Source: Luteibacter sp. 9135 (GTDB taxonomy: Bacteria > Pseudomonadota > Gammaproteobacteria > Xanthomonadales > Rhodanobacteraceae). From it: 64,000 nucleotides of DNA. The stretch's first letter is position 1. Each line of letters begins with the position of its first letter. The stretch covers positions 2,969,501 through 3,033,500 of the forward strand of contig NZ_JQNB01000001.1 of the NCBI RefSeq assembly GCF_000745005.1, read 5' to 3'. Of this stretch, positions 8,571 through 17,485 are shown piece by piece. The notes under the pieces are model-generated. The model saw only the letters and a program-made list of their open reading frames with translations. It did not search any database and was not told the origin of the DNA. The translations under genes and the position numbers were made by a program.

Positions 8571-9812
8571 ATGTTCAGACCCCTCGAGCTCTTCATCGGA
8601 CTGCGCTACACGCGCGCCAAGCGTCGCAACCAGTTCATTTCCTTCATCTCCACGGTGTCGATCGTCTGCATCGCCATCAGCGTGACCGCGCTCATCACGG
8701 TCATGTCGGTGATGAACGGCTTCGACAGCGAACTGCGCAATCGCATCCTGGGCGCCGTCTCGCACATCACCATCTCGGGTATCGACGACACGGTGCAGGA
8801 CTGGCAGTCCGCCGTGAAGACGGCCGAGGCCACCCCGCACGTGAAGGGCGCGGCACCGTATGTCGAGATACAGGCCTTCCTGCAGGCGCGCCGCCCGAGC
8901 GGGGCGCTGATCCGCGGCATCGTGCCGTCGATGGAACCTAGGGTGTCGGATATCGACACGCACATGGTTCACGGCAAGATGACCGACCTGACCGATCGCA
9001 GCTGGAAGATCGCGCTCGGCAGCGAACTGGCTACCCAGCTCGGCGTGCAGGTGGGCGACAAGGTCACGGTGGTGGTGCCGCAGTTCACGGCCACGCCGAT
9101 GGGCGCGGTGCCCAAGCTGCGCAGCTTCACCGTCAGCGGCATCTTCGAGCTGGGCATGCAGGAATACGATGCCAACCTCGCGCTGATCTCCATGGAGGAC
9201 GCCCAGCGCCTCAACGGCCTGAACGGGCCGACGGGTATCCGCCTGAAGCTGGACGACATGCGCGAGGCCTTCCCGGTGGCGCAGGAGCTGTCCAACAAGC
9301 TGGGCCAGACCTACCGCATCGAAACCTGGATGGACACCCACGCCAACTTCTTCCGTGCCATCGACATGGAGAAGACGGTGATGTTCGTGATCCTCTCGCT
9401 GATCATCCTGGTGGCGGTGATCAACCTCATTTCCATGCTGATGATGCTGGTGACCGACAAGCAGGCCGACATCGCCATCCTCCGCACGCTGGGTTCCACC
9501 CCACGCAGCATCATGGGCATGTTCATGGTGCAGGGCCTGCTGGTGGGCATCGTCGGCATCGCCAGCGGTGTCGCCCTGGGTGCGTTGCTGTCGTACAACC
9601 TGCCGGCCATCGTCAAGTGGATCGAGCATGTCACGGGGCAGAATTTCCTCTCGCCGGACGTGTATTACATCAGCGAGCTGCCCAGCCAGCTGCTCTGGTC
9701 CGATGTGGGCTGGGTGGTGCTGGTGACCTTCGCGTTCTCGCTGCTGGCCACGTTGTATCCCGCATGGCGTGCATCACGCACGCAGCCCGCCCAGGCGCTC
9801 CGTTATGAATAA
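8571..9812 (+). CDS. lolC: lipoprotein-releasing ABC transporter permease (LolC/LolE family)
   Basis: A 413-residue inner-membrane permease that extracts outer-membrane lipoproteins and hands them to LolA. The N-terminus ([20 protein letters not shown], then a helix and [14 protein letters not shown]) is the LolC/E signature. Three C-terminal helices form the FtsX-type domain. Only one permease gene precedes lolD, so this could be the single-permease (LolF-like) arrangement rather than LolC plus LolE, unless a second permease gene lies elsewhere. The start at 8571 is set by the conserved N-terminus. It overlaps lolD by eight bases. Confidence 0.93.
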   Translation: MFRPLELFIGLRYTRAKRRNQFISFISTVSIVCIAISVTALITVMSVMNGFDSELRNRILGAVSHITISGIDDTVQDWQSAVKTAEATPHVKGAAPYVEIQAFLQARRPSGALIRGIVPSMEPRVSDIDTHMVHGKMTDLTDRSWKIALGSELATQLGVQVGDKVTVVVPQFTATPMGAVPKLRSFTVSGIFELGMQEYDANLALISMEDAQRLNGLNGPTGIRLKLDDMREAFPVAQELSNKLGQTYRIETWMDTHANFFRAIDMEKTVMFVILSLIILVAVINLISMLMMLVTDKQADIAILRTLGSTPRSIMGMFMVQGLLVGIVGIASGVALGALLSYNLPAIVKWIEHVTGQNFLSPDVYYISELPSQLLWSDVGWVVLVTFAFSLLATLYPAWRASRTQPAQALRYE

Positions 9813-10497
9813 TCCCACCGACGACATCGTGCTGCGCGCCACCGGAGTGGCCAAGGTGTACGAAGAGGGCGACCTGCGCACGGGTGTGCTTTCCAATGTG
9901 AATTTCTCACTGCGCCGTGGCGAGACGATGTCCATCGTGGGTGCGTCGGGCTCGGGCAAATCCACGCTGCTGCATATCATCGGCGGCCTGGACACGCTCA
10001 CGGCCGGCAAGGTGGAGGTCAACGGTCGCGTGCTCTCCGATCTTTCGGATGCCGAGCGTGGCCGTGAGCGCAATCGCTCGCTGGGCTTCATCTACCAGTT
10101 CCACCACCTGCTGCCGGAATTTACGGCGCTGGAAAACGTGTGCATGCCCCTGCTGATCCGCGGCGTGTCCATCGCGCAGGCCCAGAAGGAGGCCACGACG
10201 CTGCTGGAGCGGGTAGGGCTGTCGTCGCGCCTGCGCCATCGCCCGGCCGAGATGTCCGGCGGCGAGCGCCAGCGCTGCGCGGTGGCCCGTGCCCTGGTCA
10301 CGCGCCCGGCGTGCGTGCTGGGCGACGAGCCCACAGGCAACCTCGACGAGGCCAACGCCGCCCAGGTGTATGCCCTGATGCTGGAGCTGAACCGCGAAAT
10401 CGGCACCAGCTTCGTGCTGGTCACGCACGACACGCGCCTGGCTGGCCGCATGGACCGCACGCTGGAGCTGAAGAACGGCGAACTCCACGAGCGCTAG
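9805..10497 (+). CDS. lolD: lipoprotein-releasing ABC transporter ATPase LolD
   Basis: A 230-residue cytoplasmic ATPase. Walker A is GASGSGKST (residues 46-54), the ABC signature is MSGGE, and Walker B runs into DEPTGNLD, as in the MacB/LolD subfamily. It starts within the end of the permease gene, indicating coupled translation. It supplies ATP hydrolysis for lipoprotein release from the inner membrane. The gene ends 24 bases from the convergent anti-sigma gene. Confidence 0.95.
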   Translation: MNNPTDDIVLRATGVAKVYEEGDLRTGVLSNVNFSLRRGETMSIVGASGSGKSTLLHIIGGLDTLTAGKVEVNGRVLSDLSDAERGRERNRSLGFIYQFHHLLPEFTALENVCMPLLIRGVSIAQAQKEATTLLERVGLSSRLRHRPAEMSGGERQRCAVARALVTRPACVLGDEPTGNLDEANAAQVYALMLELNREIGTSFVLVTHDTRLAGRMDRTLELKNGELHER

Positions 10498-10521
10498 ACC
10501 GATCGCCGGGCGCCCGTCACT

Positions 10522-11271
10522 TCAGATGACGTGTGCGGCGATCCGCTGCGCCGCCGATCGCCCGGCCGGATTGGCCTGCGTCACCACCGCGTAGTTGTGG
10601 CCGCCCTCCGACCAGTAGTCCGCCAGCAGGCCACCGTCCTCGCGGCTACCGCGTGACAGCAGGTGGCGCACCGGCCCCGGTGGCCTGACGTAGAAACTGA
10701 TCGTGTGCCCGCCGCCGTCGTCGTAGAGCACCATGGCGGCCGGTCCCTGGTCGGTGGCGAACAGCCGTCCGCCCATGGGCCGGAATCCGGCGTCCGAGAG
10801 GTCAGGCAAGCGCACGCTGGCGCCTACCCGGCCCGCCAGCCAGGCACGCAGGTCGCGTTCGTTGGCGGTGGTGATGTCCATCCCCACGCCATGGTCGAGC
10901 GCCAGCAGCCGATAGGCCTGCATCGCATCGGCCATCGGCGCGTTGGCCCCGCTGCCCATGCCGCGTGCAACCCAGCCGGCGCCGCCGCCCAACGCGAGGC
11001 ACAGCAGCAGGCTGGCCGCGGTGGCCAGGCGGACGAAACGACGGCGGGCCATGCGTTGGCGCAGTGCGGTCGGGTCCGCGGTCGTCGAGGGTGCCAGGTC
11101 GCCGGCAAGCAGGGTGCGCAGTTGCTGGGCGTCCTGGCGCCAGCCCTGGATCTCCTCGGCCTGTTCGGGGTGGCGCGCGAGGTAGCGCTCCACCTCGCTG
11201 CGGTGCGGCTGCTCGAGCTGCCCGTCGACATAGGCGTGGATGTCGTGTTCGCTGGGAGGCGTGTGGGTCAT
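10522..11271 (-). CDS. anti-sigma factor, membrane-bound
   Basis: A 249-residue protein with a cytoplasmic N-terminus rich in short helices (SEHDIHAYVDGQL, then VERYLARHPE), as in zinc-finger-like anti-sigma domains though without a CxxC. One transmembrane helix (LATAASLLLCLALGGGAG) and a periplasmic C-terminal domain follow. Its start overlaps the stop of the ECF sigma gene by four bases, the usual arrangement for a sigma/anti-sigma pair. It presumably holds the sigma factor inactive until an envelope or oxidative signal. The signal itself is unknown. Confidence 0.85.
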   Translation of the reverse strand: MTHTPPSEHDIHAYVDGQLEQPHRSEVERYLARHPEQAEEIQGWRQDAQQLRTLLAGDLAPSTTADPTALRQRMARRRFVRLATAASLLLCLALGGGAGWVARGMGSGANAPMADAMQAYRLLALDHGVGMDITTANERDLRAWLAGRVGASVRLPDLSDAGFRPMGGRLFATDQGPAAMVLYDDGGGHTISFYVRPPGPVRHLLSRGSREDGGLLADYWSEGGHNYAVVTQANPAGRSAAQRIAAHVI

Positions 11272-11789
11272 TTCAGCAGTCGCAGGGCAGGTGTTTCGGG
11301 AGCGCCCTCGCCGAGGCGGCGCAGTGCGGCACGCGCGCGGGAAAGGCGGGACATGACCGTGCCGATCGGGACCTGCAGGATGTCGGCCACTTCCTGGTAG
11401 CTCAGGCCTTCCACGGTGATCCAGATCAGCAGGCTGCGCTGCTCGGTCGGCAGCGAGGCGAAGGTGGCCAGGGTGGCGTTGGCCATGGCGACCCGCTCGG
11501 CGGAGGGCCAGGTCGGCTCGTCGGGGGCGCCGCGCCCCAGCATGGCCAGCAGGCGCGCGTAACGGCTGGAACGGCGCTTTCCGTCCAGGAACAGCCGGTA
11601 CTGGATGGAGAACAGCCACGCCCGCAGGCTTTCGTCGTCGCGACGCAGGTGCCATTTGGAAAGGGCGCGCTCCACCGTCGACTGGACGAGGTCGTCCGCC
11701 GCGTGCGCGTCACGGGTCAGCCACAGGGCGAAACGTCGCAGTCGTGGCAGCAGGGAGCGCAGTGCATCGTCGATGCGTGAGTCGGACAT
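11268..11789 (-). CDS. ECF-type RNA polymerase sigma factor
   Basis: A 173-residue ECF sigma factor. Region 2 includes the ADDLVQSTVERALSKW helix, and region 4 carries the helix-turn-helix LSYQEVADILQVPIGTVMSR. There is no sigma-1 or sigma-3 region, as expected for group 4. It is co-transcribed with the anti-sigma factor and divergent from a catalase and a cytochrome b561 gene. Such pairs commonly control the neighbouring stress genes, so an oxidative-stress regulon is likely but inferred. Confidence 0.92.
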   Translation of the reverse strand: MSDSRIDDALRSLLPRLRRFALWLTRDAHAADDLVQSTVERALSKWHLRRDDESLRAWLFSIQYRLFLDGKRRSSRYARLLAMLGRGAPDEPTWPSAERVAMANATLATFASLPTEQRSLLIWITVEGLSYQEVADILQVPIGTVMSRLSRARAALRRLGEGAPETPALRLLK

Positions 11790-11854
11790 GCCGGGCCTTC
11801 TTGCCGGATTACAGGAGGTAGGACGAGTATCGTGACCACATAGTCCTCCTGAAG

Positions 11855-11879
11855 GGAATAAAAGTCGCGGACATACGTC
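11855..11879 (+). promoter_or_regulatory. candidate ECF-type promoter for the catalase operon
   Basis: GGAATA (11855-11860) and CGTC (11876-11879) are separated by 15 bases and lie 41 bases before the catalase start. The spacing and the AA-rich -35 with a CGTC -10 resemble ECF sigma promoters. Assignment to the adjacent sigma factor is inference. Confidence 0.45.
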
Positions 11880-11920
11880 CCACCCTTGTCAGCACATCCA
11901 TCAGCACGGGAGACGAATAC

Positions 11921-13003
11921 ATGCATGAGACCGGAAAGAGGCGCCCGCCGCCGAACGTGGGCCTGCGCTGGGCCATCATCGGGTTGGTCGTGGCCGGCTC
12001 CGCCGCGGCGTTCGGCTACGTCGGCGGCTGGCTGGCGCCCGATAGGCTCTCGCCGAAGAAATTAGTCGACGTATTGCAGGCGAGCGGCGGCGAACACCCC
12101 GGTTACCGGCGCAACCATGCCAAGGGCATCTGCGTCGGCGGCCGCTTCGAATCCAACGGTGCCTTGCAGGGCGACTCGCGGGCGGCATTGTTCGCACCCG
12201 GCGTCAGCACCCCGGTGATCGGCCGCCTGGCGCTGCCCGGCGGTAACCCCTATGCCGCGGACAGTTCGGTGCCCATCCGCAGTTTCGCCCTGCGCTTCGA
12301 CCTCGCGGACGGCGAGCAGTGGCGCACCGGTATGAACGCCATGCCCGTCTTCCCGGTGTCCACGCCGAAGGCGTTCTACGACCTCCAGGTGGCCACCGGG
12401 CCCGACCCGAAGACCGGCAAGCCCGATCCGGCGAAGGCAGGCGCGTTCTTCGCCGGGCATCCGGAGGCCGGCCCGTTCCTGGGCTGGGTGAAGACGGCCA
12501 AGCCGCCGGCCAGTTACGCCACCGAGACCTATGGCAGCATCAACGCCTTCTATCTGCGTGATGCGGCCGGCGTGCGTCGTGCCGTGCGCTGGAAGGTCGT
12601 GCCGGAGACGCCGGCCGCGGGCGATGGTTCCCCGGCCGCGGGCGATACCGATTACCTCGCCGCCGACCTGGTGAAGCGGCTGGCGGCTGGACCCTTGCGC
12701 TGGCACCTGGTCATGAGCTTTGCCGCGGATGGCGATGCGGTGGACGATGCCGCCTTGGCGTGGCCGGACAGCCGCCGGAGCGTCGATGCGGGCACCCTCG
12801 TGATCGACAGCTGGCAAGCACAGGCCGACGGCTCGTGCCGTGACGTGAACTACGACCCCACCATCCTGCCGCAGGGCATCGAGGCGTCCGGCGATCCGTT
12901 GCTTGCTGCACGGTCTGCCGCGTATGCGGAATCCTACCTGCGGCGCACTCGCGAAGAGGGCCACCTTCCCGGCGCCGCCCGCCCCAAGGAGACCCGCCCA
13001 TGA
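11921..13003 (+). CDS. SrpA-type catalase-family haem peroxidase, membrane-anchored
   Basis: A 360-residue protein of the small catalase-related family. An N-terminal hydrophobic stretch (WAIIGLVVAGSAAAFGYVGG) acts as an anchor or signal, placing the enzyme in the periplasm. The distal histidine lies in RRNHAKGICVGGRF (His66), and a proximal tyrosine is expected in the RSAAYAESYLRR segment near the C-terminus. These small catalases have organic-peroxide peroxidase activity rather than strong catalase activity. The gene overlaps the cytochrome b561 gene by four bases and faces an ECF sigma pair, a recurrent proteobacterial trio. Confidence 0.88.
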   Translation: MHETGKRRPPPNVGLRWAIIGLVVAGSAAAFGYVGGWLAPDRLSPKKLVDVLQASGGEHPGYRRNHAKGICVGGRFESNGALQGDSRAALFAPGVSTPVIGRLALPGGNPYAADSSVPIRSFALRFDLADGEQWRTGMNAMPVFPVSTPKAFYDLQVATGPDPKTGKPDPAKAGAFFAGHPEAGPFLGWVKTAKPPASYATETYGSINAFYLRDAAGVRRAVRWKVVPETPAAGDGSPAAGDTDYLAADLVKRLAAGPLRWHLVMSFAADGDAVDDAALAWPDSRRSVDAGTLVIDSWQAQADGSCRDVNYDPTILPQGIEASGDPLLAARSAAYAESYLRRTREEGHLPGAARPKETRP

Positions 13004-13542
13004 ACCACGCCACCGCGTTCCACCCGTTCGCCCGCCTGCTGCACTGGCTGATGGCGATGATGATCCTCGCCATGCTGTTCATCGGGGCGGGCATGGTCAG
13101 CACCGTGGCGGAAAAGCACGACACGCTGGTGGCGATCCACCGCCCGCTGGGCATCGTGATCTTCGTTCTTGCGTTGATCCGGCTGGGCTTTCGCCTCACC
13201 CATCGCGCACCGCCGCTGCCGTCCGACCTGCCACTGTGGCAGAGGCTGGCGGCCCACGGTTCCCACGTCATGCTGTATGGCCTGATGATCGCCATGCCGC
13301 TGATCGGCTGGGGCATGCTCTCGGCGGGTAACTATCCGGTGACGATGTTCGCGGGTGTGCACCTGCCGAAGATTCTGCCGTCCGACCCGGCGCTGTTCGC
13401 CTGGTTGCGCGAATCGCACCGGTACCTGGCGTGGCTGTTCTTCCTGACCTTCCTGGCCCACATGGGCGCGGCGCTGATGCATGGGCTGATCCGTCGAGAC
13501 GGCGTGCTGCAGAGCATGACGGGAGGCCGGTCCGACGTGTGA
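13000..13542 (+). CDS. cytochrome b561 family protein
   Basis: A 180-residue inner-membrane protein with four predicted helices and histidines spaced for two haems (FHPFARLLHW, AIHRPLGI, HGSHVMLYG, HRYLAWLF with AHMGAALMHG). The family passes electrons from the quinone pool to periplasmic acceptors. Its overlap with the periplasmic catalase-family gene suggests that it supplies electrons for peroxide reduction. This coupling is inferred from operon structure. Confidence 0.9.
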   Translation: MNHATAFHPFARLLHWLMAMMILAMLFIGAGMVSTVAEKHDTLVAIHRPLGIVIFVLALIRLGFRLTHRAPPLPSDLPLWQRLAAHGSHVMLYGLMIAMPLIGWGMLSAGNYPVTMFAGVHLPKILPSDPALFAWLRESHRYLAWLFFLTFLAHMGAALMHGLIRRDGVLQSMTGGRSDV

Positions 13543-13566
13543 GCGCGCATGCGGCACAATGGCCGC

Positions 13567-14613
13567 ATGCGTCCGATCCTCATCGTCGTTCTCCTCATCG
13601 CCGTTCTCCTCATCGCCGGTCTTACGGGCTGCCGCACGCTGGGCTACTACGCGCACGTGGCGCACGGACAGGCGACGCTGCTGGCGCAGCGTCGCCCCGT
13701 GGCGGAGGTGTTGCACGATCCCGCCACGCCGGAGAGGGTACGCCTGCGCCTGGCGTTGTCCAGTCAGGCGCGGCGCTTCGCCTCCGATGCCTTGGGGCTG
13801 CCGGACAATCGCAGCTACACCTATTACGTGGCGCTGGATCGTCCCTGGGTGGCATGGAACGTGTTCGCCACGCCGGTGTTTTCCGTCGCGCCGGTCACGC
13901 ACTGCTTTCCGATCGCCGGTTGCGTGGCGTACCGGGGCTATTTCCGCAAGAACCTGGCCGACCGCGAAGCGGCCCGCCTGAGGGCTGGCGGGGATGACGT
14001 GGCGTTGGGGGAGGTACCCGCGTACTCGACGCTCGGCTGGTTCGCCGATCCCATCCTCAGCAGCATGCTGTACTGGGACGACGACACCCTGGCCGGCACG
14101 ATCTTCCACGAACTGGCGCACCAGAAGTTCTACGTGAAGGACGACACCGCGTTCAACGAGTCGTATGCCAGCTTTGTCGAGGACGAGGGCGTGCGTGAAT
14201 GGCGTCGATCACGCGGCTTGCCACCGCCGGAGGGCGACGACGCCGTCGATCGCTCGTTCACCCTGCGCGTGCTCGCCTTGCGTGAGCAACTCGGCCGGCT
14301 GTATGCCGAGCCGATGGACGCCACTGCCATGGGCGTCGCCAAGGCGGAAACCTTCGAGGTGTTCCGTGGCGATTACCTGGCCTGGCGTGCCAACGTTGCC
14401 AGAGGCGATCGCCGCTACGATCGCTGGATGGCGAAGCCGCTGAACAACGCCACGTTGCTGCCGTTCGGTCTTTACGACACCTGGAAACCCGCGTTCGCCG
14501 CGCTGTTCGAGCGCAGCGATCGACAGTGGCCGGTGTTCTTCGCGCGGGTGGCCGCGCTGGGCAGGAAGCCTGCCGCCGAGCGCACGCGCGAGCTGCAGGC
14601 CTTGCTGCGCTAG
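13567..14613 (+). CDS. predicted zinc aminopeptidase, lipoprotein
   Basis: A 348-residue protein with a signal peptide ending in lipobox LTGC (Cys22). The zinc-protease motif HELAHQ lies at residues 181-186, and a downstream NESYASFVEDEG supplies the likely third ligand (Glu198). This combination is that of the predicted aminopeptidase family PF10023. The start at 13567 places the lipobox at the usual distance; an in-frame ATG lies six codons upstream. The protein would be an envelope-located peptidase. Substrate unknown; it is probably a single-gene unit. Confidence 0.82.
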   Translation: MRPILIVVLLIAVLLIAGLTGCRTLGYYAHVAHGQATLLAQRRPVAEVLHDPATPERVRLRLALSSQARRFASDALGLPDNRSYTYYVALDRPWVAWNVFATPVFSVAPVTHCFPIAGCVAYRGYFRKNLADREAARLRAGGDDVALGEVPAYSTLGWFADPILSSMLYWDDDTLAGTIFHELAHQKFYVKDDTAFNESYASFVEDEGVREWRRSRGLPPPEGDDAVDRSFTLRVLALREQLGRLYAEPMDATAMGVAKAETFEVFRGDYLAWRANVARGDRRYDRWMAKPLNNATLLPFGLYDTWKPAFAALFERSDRQWPVFFARVAALGRKPAAERTRELQALLR

Positions 14614-14632
14614 CGCGGCGCCCGGCCCGTGC

Positions 14633-15721
14633 TCAGGCCGCGTATACCGGATAGGTGGTGTAGCCCTCGGCGCCGCCGCCGTACAGCGTCGCCGGGTTGG
14701 GACGCGCCAGCGGCCAGCCATGGCGAAGGCGATCCACCAGGTCCGGGTTGGCGATGAACGGGCGGCCGAAGGCCACAAGGTCCGCGCGGCCGCTGCCCAC
14801 CGCGTCGATCGCCATGGCGCGGTCGTAACCGTTGTTGACCATCCACGGGCCGTCACCATGGCGGCGGTGCAGCGCTTCGTAGTCGAAGGGCTCGACATCG
14901 CGCGGCCCACCCGTGGCGCCTTCGATCACGTGCACGTAGGCCAGTGGGTGCGCCTTCAGCGCGTCGATGGCCGCGGTGAAAACGGCCGTGGGGTTGGAGT
15001 CGGCCATGTCGTTGGCGGGCGTAGTGGGAGAAAGGCGGATGCCCGTGCGGCCGGCCCCCGCGACCCCGACAACCGCCTCCACCAACTCGCGCAGGAAGCG
15101 CAGGCGGTTGGGAATGCTGCCGCCCCATGCGTCGGTGCGATGGTTGGTCTTGTCGCGCAGGAACTGGTCTATCAGGTAACCGTTGGCCGCATGGATTTCC
15201 ACGCCGTCGAAACCGGCGTCCAGCGCAAGCTCCGTGGCGCGCCGGTAATCGTTGACGATCAGCGGGATCTCGCCGGCCTCGAGGGCACGGCAGGCCGACA
15301 CCGGCTCGAAGCCGTTCGCGGTGAAGGTCTTGCCGTCGGCGCGGATGGCGGAGGGTGCCACGGGTGCGGCGCCGCCGGGCTGCAGGCTGGTATGCGAGAT
15401 ACGCCCCACGTGCCACAGCTGCAACACGATCTTGCCGCCCCTGGCGTGCACGGCGTCGGTGACCTTCTTCCAGCCACGCACCTGCTCGCCGCTGTAGATG
15501 CCCGGCGTATCCAGGTAGCCCTGGCCTTGCGGCGAGATCTGCGTGGCCTCGGCGATGATGAGGCCCGCGGCAGCGCGTTGTGCGTAGTACTCGACGGCGA
15601 TGGGGCGTGGCACAAGGCCCGGGCCGGCGCGGTCGCGGGTGAGCGGTGCCATGACGATGCGGTTGGCCAGCTCGATATCGCCGGCGCGGAAGGGTTCGAA
15701 CAAGGTATTCTGGTCAGTCAT
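14633..15721 (-). CDS. old yellow enzyme family NADH:flavin oxidoreductase (NemA-like)
   Basis: A 362-residue FMN-dependent ene-reductase. The N-terminus LFEPFRAGDIELANRIVMAP, the LQLWHVGR segment and IHAANGYLIDQFL (substrate-binding His/Asn) are typical of the NemA/alkene reductase class. These enzymes reduce electrophilic alkenes, nitro compounds and N-ethylmaleimide in the cytoplasm. The start MTDQNTLFEP at 15721 fits the family; upstream in-frame codons do not. No TetR-type NemR gene is adjacent. It is divergent from a symporter gene across 163 bases. Confidence 0.9.
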   Translation of the reverse strand: MTDQNTLFEPFRAGDIELANRIVMAPLTRDRAGPGLVPRPIAVEYYAQRAAAGLIIAEATQISPQGQGYLDTPGIYSGEQVRGWKKVTDAVHARGGKIVLQLWHVGRISHTSLQPGGAAPVAPSAIRADGKTFTANGFEPVSACRALEAGEIPLIVNDYRRATELALDAGFDGVEIHAANGYLIDQFLRDKTNHRTDAWGGSIPNRLRFLRELVEAVVGVAGAGRTGIRLSPTTPANDMADSNPTAVFTAAIDALKAHPLAYVHVIEGATGGPRDVEPFDYEALHRRHGDGPWMVNNGYDRAMAIDAVGSGRADLVAFGRPFIANPDLVDRLRHGWPLARPNPATLYGGGAEGYTTYPVYAA

Positions 15722-15884
15722 GTCGGGTCCTGTATTGCGATGGAAAAAGCGACAGGCCATGGGGCGTGCGTTCCGCCATGCAACCCCTCACTGTTCGTGT
15801 CGGGAAACACAGCGTTTCGACATGGCCGTCCAGATGGCCGTGTCTCGCGTTAACGTGCGCAGCCCGTCTTCCGTGGTGTGTCGC

Positions 15885-17174
15885 ATGTCCTTGTTCAGTT
15901 ACTGGTTCCGCATCCGTTTCTGGAAGCGTGTCGCAGCGGGCTTCGTGTTCGGCGCGCTGGCAGGCTGGCTGATCGGCCCTGCCGCGGCGACGTGGTTTGG
16001 GCCGCTCGGTACGCTCTACGTCACGTTGATCAAGATGATCGCAGTGCCCTTGGTCTTCTTCGCCGTACTACACAGCGTGTCGAGCCTGCACGGCGTGAAG
16101 GACGTCGCGGCGCTTGGCGGCCGCACATTCGCGTGGTTCGCCGCCACGGCCACGCTGGCGGTACTGGTCGGGTTGCTGGTGGCACACGTGCTGCAACCGG
16201 GCCTGGGCGTTCAGGGACTGACCACACCGGTCGGCTGGCAACCGCGCGCGGTGCCGCAGCCGGTGCAGGTGCTGCTGGACATCGTGCCGGCCAACCCCTT
16301 CCACGCCTTGAGCGAGGGCAAGATCCTGCAGGTGATTTTCTTCGCCGGCCTGCTCGGGCTGGCGCTGGTGAAGATCGGCGAGAAGTCGGCCCGGCTGCGT
16401 GCGCTGGCGGGGGAGGCCAACGACGGCATGATCCAGGTCACGCGCTTCGTGCTCGAGGTGACGCCGATAGGCACGTTCGGGCTTATCGCTGCCCTGGTGG
16501 GGAGCTACGGCTTCGAGAAGCTGCTGCCGCTGGCCACGTTCGTCGGTGCGCTGTACCTCGCCTGCGTGTTGCAGATCGTGGTGGTATACGGCGGATTGTT
16601 GCTCGCGCACGGGCTGAATCCACTGGCCTTCCTCCGCGCGGCGTTTCCGGCCATGCAAGTGGCTTTCACGTCGTCGTCGAGCTTTGCCGCGATGCCGATC
16701 GCACTGCGCAGCGTGGTCGCCAACATGGGCGTGAAGGAGGAATACGCGGCGTTCGCCGTGCCGCTAGGTGCCAGCATCAAGATGGACGGCTGCGGCGCGA
16801 TCTATCCGGCGATCGCCTCGGTGTTCATCGCGCAGTATTTCCATCTCGACCTGCAGCCGGCGCAGTATGTGGTGATCCTGCTGGCCTCGGTGCTGGGTTC
16901 GTTCGGCACGGCGGGCGTGCCGGGCACGGCCACGGTGATGGTGACGCTGGTGCTGAGTTCCGCGGGGCTTCCGCTGGAGGGGATTGGGTACCTGGTGGCG
17001 ATCGACCGGATACTGGACATGATGCGCACGCTGACCAACGTGACCGGGCAGATGGTGGTGCCGGTGCTGGTGGCGCGGGAGCGGGGGATTCTGGATATGG
17101 GGGTTTACAATCAGCGGACAACGGGCGCCTTGCCACTGGGTGCAGGAGGATTCGACGATGTCCCGCATGCGTAA
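15885..17174 (+). CDS. dicarboxylate/amino acid:cation symporter (SDF family)
   Basis: A 429-residue inner-membrane transporter of the DctA/GltP family. It shows eight or so hydrophobic segments, the serine-rich hairpin [14 protein letters not shown], and the substrate-site region [20 protein letters not shown]. It would import C4-dicarboxylates or acidic amino acids with sodium or protons. The ATG at 15885 starts at the first membrane segment ([19 protein letters not shown]); longer in-frame starts exist upstream but add non-conserved sequence. It overlaps the next small gene by 17 bases. Confidence 0.9.
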   Translation: MSLFSYWFRIRFWKRVAAGFVFGALAGWLIGPAAATWFGPLGTLYVTLIKMIAVPLVFFAVLHSVSSLHGVKDVAALGGRTFAWFAATATLAVLVGLLVAHVLQPGLGVQGLTTPVGWQPRAVPQPVQVLLDIVPANPFHALSEGKILQVIFFAGLLGLALVKIGEKSARLRALAGEANDGMIQVTRFVLEVTPIGTFGLIAALVGSYGFEKLLPLATFVGALYLACVLQIVVVYGGLLLAHGLNPLAFLRAAFPAMQVAFTSSSSFAAMPIALRSVVANMGVKEEYAAFAVPLGASIKMDGCGAIYPAIASVFIAQYFHLDLQPAQYVVILLASVLGSFGTAGVPGTATVMVTLVLSSAGLPLEGIGYLVAIDRILDMMRTLTNVTGQMVVPVLVARERGILDMGVYNQRTTGALPLGAGGFDDVPHA

Positions 17175-17292
17175 GAAATCCGAATTACCGACCAAGGTTT
17201 GCCAGAAGTGCGGGCGTCCGTTTGCCTGGCGTAAGAAGTGGGCCAGGGAATGGGAAAACGTTCGGTACTGTTCGGAGCGGTGTCGGGGGTGA
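17158..17292 (+). CDS. DUF2256 family protein
   Basis: A 44-residue gene beginning inside the end of the symporter gene. The protein has four cysteines in two pairs: [19 protein letters not shown] and then YCSERCRG, with the KSELPTK N-terminus. This is the DUF2256 pattern, presumably a small zinc-binding protein. The start is well defined by AGGAGGA seven bases upstream. DUF2256 genes have no established function; in several bacteria they lie near cryptochrome/photolyase genes, which are not seen here. Confidence 0.9.
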   Translation: MSRMRKKSELPTKVCQKCGRPFAWRKKWAREWENVRYCSERCRG

Positions 17293-17485
17293 GCGGCTTT
17301 CATGCCAAGGCGCTGCGTCGTTACGGAGCTCCCCGATAAACCGACGCGACGTCGCATGAGCGTGAACTCGCGCGTCGCCGTTGCGTCAGACCTGAAGTTG
17401 GTATGATTATCAGCGAAAAATCAAACCGACGTTTTTGCACGAAGCAGGGATTCACTCTTCGCTTCGTCACTCCAAGGGAGCAACC

